Source: CAZOWL01 sp964583605 (GTDB taxonomy: Bacteria > Pseudomonadota > Gammaproteobacteria > Chromatiales > Chromatiaceae). From it: a DNA stretch of 6,750 nt. Of this stretch, positions 5,369 through 6,750 are shown in pieces; within the stretch, counting starts at the first letter, position 1; every line of letters begins with the position of its first letter. The stretch is from positions 1 through 6,750 of the forward strand of contig CAZOWL010000145.1 of NCBI GenBank assembly GCA_964583605.1, read 5' to 3'. Under the pieces are notes generated by a model, which was not told where the DNA came from, did not search any database, and worked only from the letters and a program-made list of their open reading frames with translations. The position numbers were made by a program, and so were the translations under genes.

Positions 5369-5628
5369 TAGCCCATGAGCTTGTCGTATTCGGCGTGAGT
5401 GCCAATCCAGAACCACTGTATACCGTCAGGAACGGGAACGCCTAGAGCGCGATACTTTGATCCAACCCGGACGCTCCGATACTGCCCTTGCGTGACTTTC
5501 TTGAAGTGCAGGGAGGGATGCGCCGGGTTTTCACGAAGTAGCTGATAGTTCTGCCGCGCGACTTGTTGCACCGGCTCCGGCAGGGAATTAAAGCGCTGCC
5601 AGAACGCGGCAGAGGCGTAATGCTTCAG
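5368..5628 (-). CDS. RelE/ParE-like toxin of a type II toxin-antitoxin pair (86 aa)
   Basis: The frame reads (L/M)KHYASAAFWQRFNSLP at the N-terminus, then ARQNYQLLRENPAHPSLHFKKV, SVRVGSKYRALGV and WFWIGTHAEYDKLMG, ending at TAG (5370-5368). The FW..FN.LP / NY.LL..NP.HPSLHFKKV / RVG..YRALGV / WFWIG.HAEYDKL pattern is that of a small family of RelE/ParE-superfamily toxins. RelE members cleave mRNA at the ribosome and ParE members poison gyrase; which applies is not clear. Family members usually begin M-K-(H/N)-Y-A-S. Here that position is CTG (5628-5626), overlapping the antitoxin TGA (5627-5625) as CTGA. The next in-frame candidate, GTG at 5571, would delete the FW..FN.LP segment, so I prefer CTG. 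A base change from ATGA is plausible, and the toxin may be poorly expressed or dead. Confidence 0.8.
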   Translation of the reverse strand: MKHYASAAFWQRFNSLPEPVQQVARQNYQLLRENPAHPSLHFKKVTQGQYRSVRVGSKYRALGVPVPDGIQWFWIGTHAEYDKLMG

Positions 5629-5825
5629 ATTTCTCGCGCCTGTCCGGCCTTGTACTCAGCGAGGGCGGCAGAGGCGAGTGCATCTAATTTTCCGGCCGTT
5701 GCGTCTCTTTCGATCTGCCGATCCCACTCGTCGTTGTCCCACTCGAGGAACCAACGTCGAAACTCGGTCAGATCGTCCTCAGAAAGCGACTTGACTTGCT
5801 CTTCAAGTCTCTCAATGGTCGTCAT
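5625..5825 (-). CDS. Antitoxin of the toxin-antitoxin pair (66 aa)
   Basis: A 66-residue acidic, helix-rich protein, beginning MTTIERLEEQVKSLSEDDLTEF and continuing RRWFLEWDNDEWDRQIERD, then AGKLDALASAALAEYKAGQA. It resembles the small antitoxin-type proteins I know next to this toxin group, with an N-terminal Leu-rich helix (...V..LS.(E/D)(E/D)L.EFR.WF.E.D...WD.QIE.D...GKLD.LA..AL.....G). It should bind and neutralise the downstream toxin; a DNA-binding, self-repressing role is possible but no DNA-binding fold is evident. The ATG at 5825 has AGAGG about seven bases upstream. Its TGA overlaps the toxin's proposed CTG start, typical of translationally coupled pairs. The preceding ORF ends 13 bases upstream, so all may share a transcript. 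Confidence 0.78.
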   Translation of the reverse strand: MTTIERLEEQVKSLSEDDLTEFRRWFLEWDNDEWDRQIERDATAGKLDALASAALAEYKAGQAREI

Positions 5826-5838
5826 TTTCGGCCTCTTG

Positions 5839-6099
5839 CTATTCGGTGGGTTTGTATGACCACGTCTTCGTTCGGCTATCCTTCACTCTTTCGAACCTGT
5901 CCCTGTACGCGCAAAAGTACGGCTGGCCGCGCAGGTTGTTTGGATTGTGCTTTTCGCTATCGGTGTACGGTCGACTGAACCAGCCGATCATGTTTCCGAT
6001 ATGGCCGCGAGCGTCCTCTTCGGGGCATTTCGCGCCTGCGTGTTCGGCAAACGCATTGCCGTCCCACTTCTTCAAGGTATTACGGTGACATATTACCAT
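5839..6099 (-). CDS. Hypothetical protein, 86 aa, unknown function
   Basis: I do not recognise this protein. It begins MVICHRNTLKKWDGNAFAEH and ends KTWSYKPTE before TAG (5841-5839). Composition is protein-like (Trp, Tyr, Phe, His, Cys, Lys, Asn well represented), unlike the Arg/Ala/Pro-rich chance frames elsewhere in the window. Codon use is mixed and less GC-rich than in the 405-4727 block. There is no signal peptide or membrane segment. Cys4, His5, His20, Cys25 and His33 lie close together and could bind a metal, but this is only a possibility. The ATG directly follows the transposase TAA (TAA-ATG, zero gap) with no clear ribosome binding site, so translation would depend on coupling. It ends 13 bases before the antitoxin. 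A competing plus-strand frame (5846-6088) looks less natural. It may also be a remnant of a larger gene. Confidence 0.45.
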   Translation of the reverse strand: MVICHRNTLKKWDGNAFAEHAGAKCPEEDARGHIGNMIGWFSRPYTDSEKHNPNNLRGQPYFCAYRDRFERVKDSRTKTWSYKPTE

Positions 6100-6750
6100 T
6101 TACACCAATTCTAGTTGTCTTGGGTCATTCTTTTGCGAAGAGGGCCGGCCGCGCTTGCCTGGACGTAGCGTTCGGCCAAGTCGTTTCTCAAGCTCGCCGA
6201 GCGCTTGGTCGCCCATCAATGGCCGCCCGATGGTTTGACCCTTCGTGAGAGCGATAACCCGTTCCGGATCCTCTGGTATCTCCAAGAATTGCGCGAAATT
6301 ATCGACGCGATCGAGCAAGGGACGAACAGTCACCAAGCCATCGTCTTGGCGCCGGAGATGTGCTGGCGTGCTGGACCACCGCCAATCGACAGCGGTCGCA
6401 GCCAGTTGCGCTTTGACGGGATTCAAAGCCACGTAGCGGAAAGCCGCCATCAAGTGAGATTCGTCCATTGCCACGCAGCCGAACCGCCCTTGAAACAAAT
6501 GGCCAGTTACCCGCAATCGTGCGTTGATGTACCCACTATATCGACGATGCGTTTCGCCCACGGCGCGCGACAGCCCGGTCTCGTCCGAGGGTACGAGAAT
6601 CAAGTGAACATGGTTCGGCATCAAGCAGTAGGACCAGACTTCCACGCCGTTTGAGCGACACGCCTGGGCTAGCCAATCTCGGTAAAGCGCATAGTCTACG
6701 GCGTCAATCTTCGGTTGGGCGTCGTCAGGATTGGCGCCCAGTCGTCCGTG
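6100..6750 (-). CDS. Y1/REP-associated-type tyrosine transposase, N-terminus beyond window
   Basis: 216 codons are in the window, open through 6750, so the gene starts outside; the GTG at 6645 is internal. The stretch DYALYRDWLAQACRSNGVEV is followed by SYCLMPNHVHLILVPSDETG, where NHVH is the HUH metal-binding motif that activates the nicking tyrosine. HRRYSGYINARLRVTGHLFQ follows, and its first Tyr is the likely nucleophile. GRFGCVAMDESHLMAAFRYV and ALNPVKAQLAATAVDWRWSS are also family hallmarks, and the tail has the usual IGRPL...LEKRLGR.LRPGKRGRP. These single-domain enzymes cut single-stranded DNA at REP-like hairpins. It could act on the palindrome at 5114-5173 or on the AT-rich motif copies; neither is shown. 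It ends TAA (6102-6100) immediately before the ATG of the 86-aa ORF. No inverted ends of its own element are visible in this window. Confidence 0.9.
   Translation of the reverse strand, partial: HGRLGANPDDAQPKIDAVDYALYRDWLAQACRSNGVEVWSYCLMPNHVHLILVPSDETGLSRAVGETHRRYSGYINARLRVTGHLFQGRFGCVAMDESHLMAAFRYVALNPVKAQLAATAVDWRWSSTPAHLRRQDDGLVTVRPLLDRVDNFAQFLEIPEDPERVIALTKGQTIGRPLMGDQALGELEKRLGRTLRPGKRGRPSSQKNDPRQLELV

Noticed and set aside
5184..5405. Minus-strand 73-codon ORF
   Set aside because: Lies mostly inside the MITE-like insert, overlaps the toxin 3' end in another frame and has no recognisable features.
5846..6088. Plus-strand 80-codon ORF opposite the 86-aa ORF
   Set aside because: No coupling or ribosome binding site, and less natural composition. 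The minus-strand frame fits the gene order better.
6205..6654. Plus-strand 149-codon ORF
   Set aside because: Antisense shadow of the transposase, whose HUH motif and family stretches are unmistakable.

Overview
This is high-GC DNA from a proteobacterium. A Chromatiales-type gammaproteobacterium (purple sulfur bacteria and relatives) is my best guess, from the mix of an I-C-like CRISPR locus, a cytochrome P460 family protein, a REP-associated-type transposase and a RelE/ParE-type toxin-antitoxin pair. The organism is inferred from family recall, not proven by the sequence. The window looks like an accessory patchwork: intact genes sit between truncated ones, and most joints carry short repeats.

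Left edge (1-295): the last 16 codons of a likely cas2 gene end one base before a CRISPR array. The array has three complete 37-nt repeats and a fourth cut off after 28 nt. The cut is followed by two tandem copies of an AT-rich motif (aataaatctgtcccgttt) and a pentanucleotide-like TGTTG tract (302-402).

Middle (405-4777): a two-CBS-domain protein gene on the minus strand is separated by about 680 bases, containing a strong hairpin, from a divergent plus-strand pair. That pair encodes an exported cytochrome P460 family haem protein and a site-2-type membrane metalloprotease (M50) with two C-terminal CBS domains. Converging on it is the 3' portion of an RND efflux pump gene. Its 5' part is lost exactly where two more copies of the AT-rich motif, now inverted relative to the left ones, occur (4731-4777). 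The middle block is therefore bounded by inverted copies of one motif, as if moved or assembled as a unit into the CRISPR array.

Right side (4778-6750, all minus strand): a broken flavodoxin-family gene fragment (both ends missing, one frameshift), a 60-bp near-perfect palindrome, and a 173-bp MITE-like insertion with inverted ends and an 11-bp target duplication. Upstream of these on the minus strand lies a possible transcription unit: a partial Y1/REP-associated-type transposase, an 86-aa unknown ORF starting on the base after the transposase stop, an antitoxin, and a RelE/ParE-like toxin. The toxin appears to start at CTG overlapping the antitoxin stop. The toxin-antitoxin/transposase region is visibly less GC-rich than the middle block, which fits separate acquisition.

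Only the P460/M50/CBS cluster suggests genes working together: a periplasmic haem protein beside an intramembrane protease and two nucleotide-sensing (CBS) proteins. That joint role is inference.
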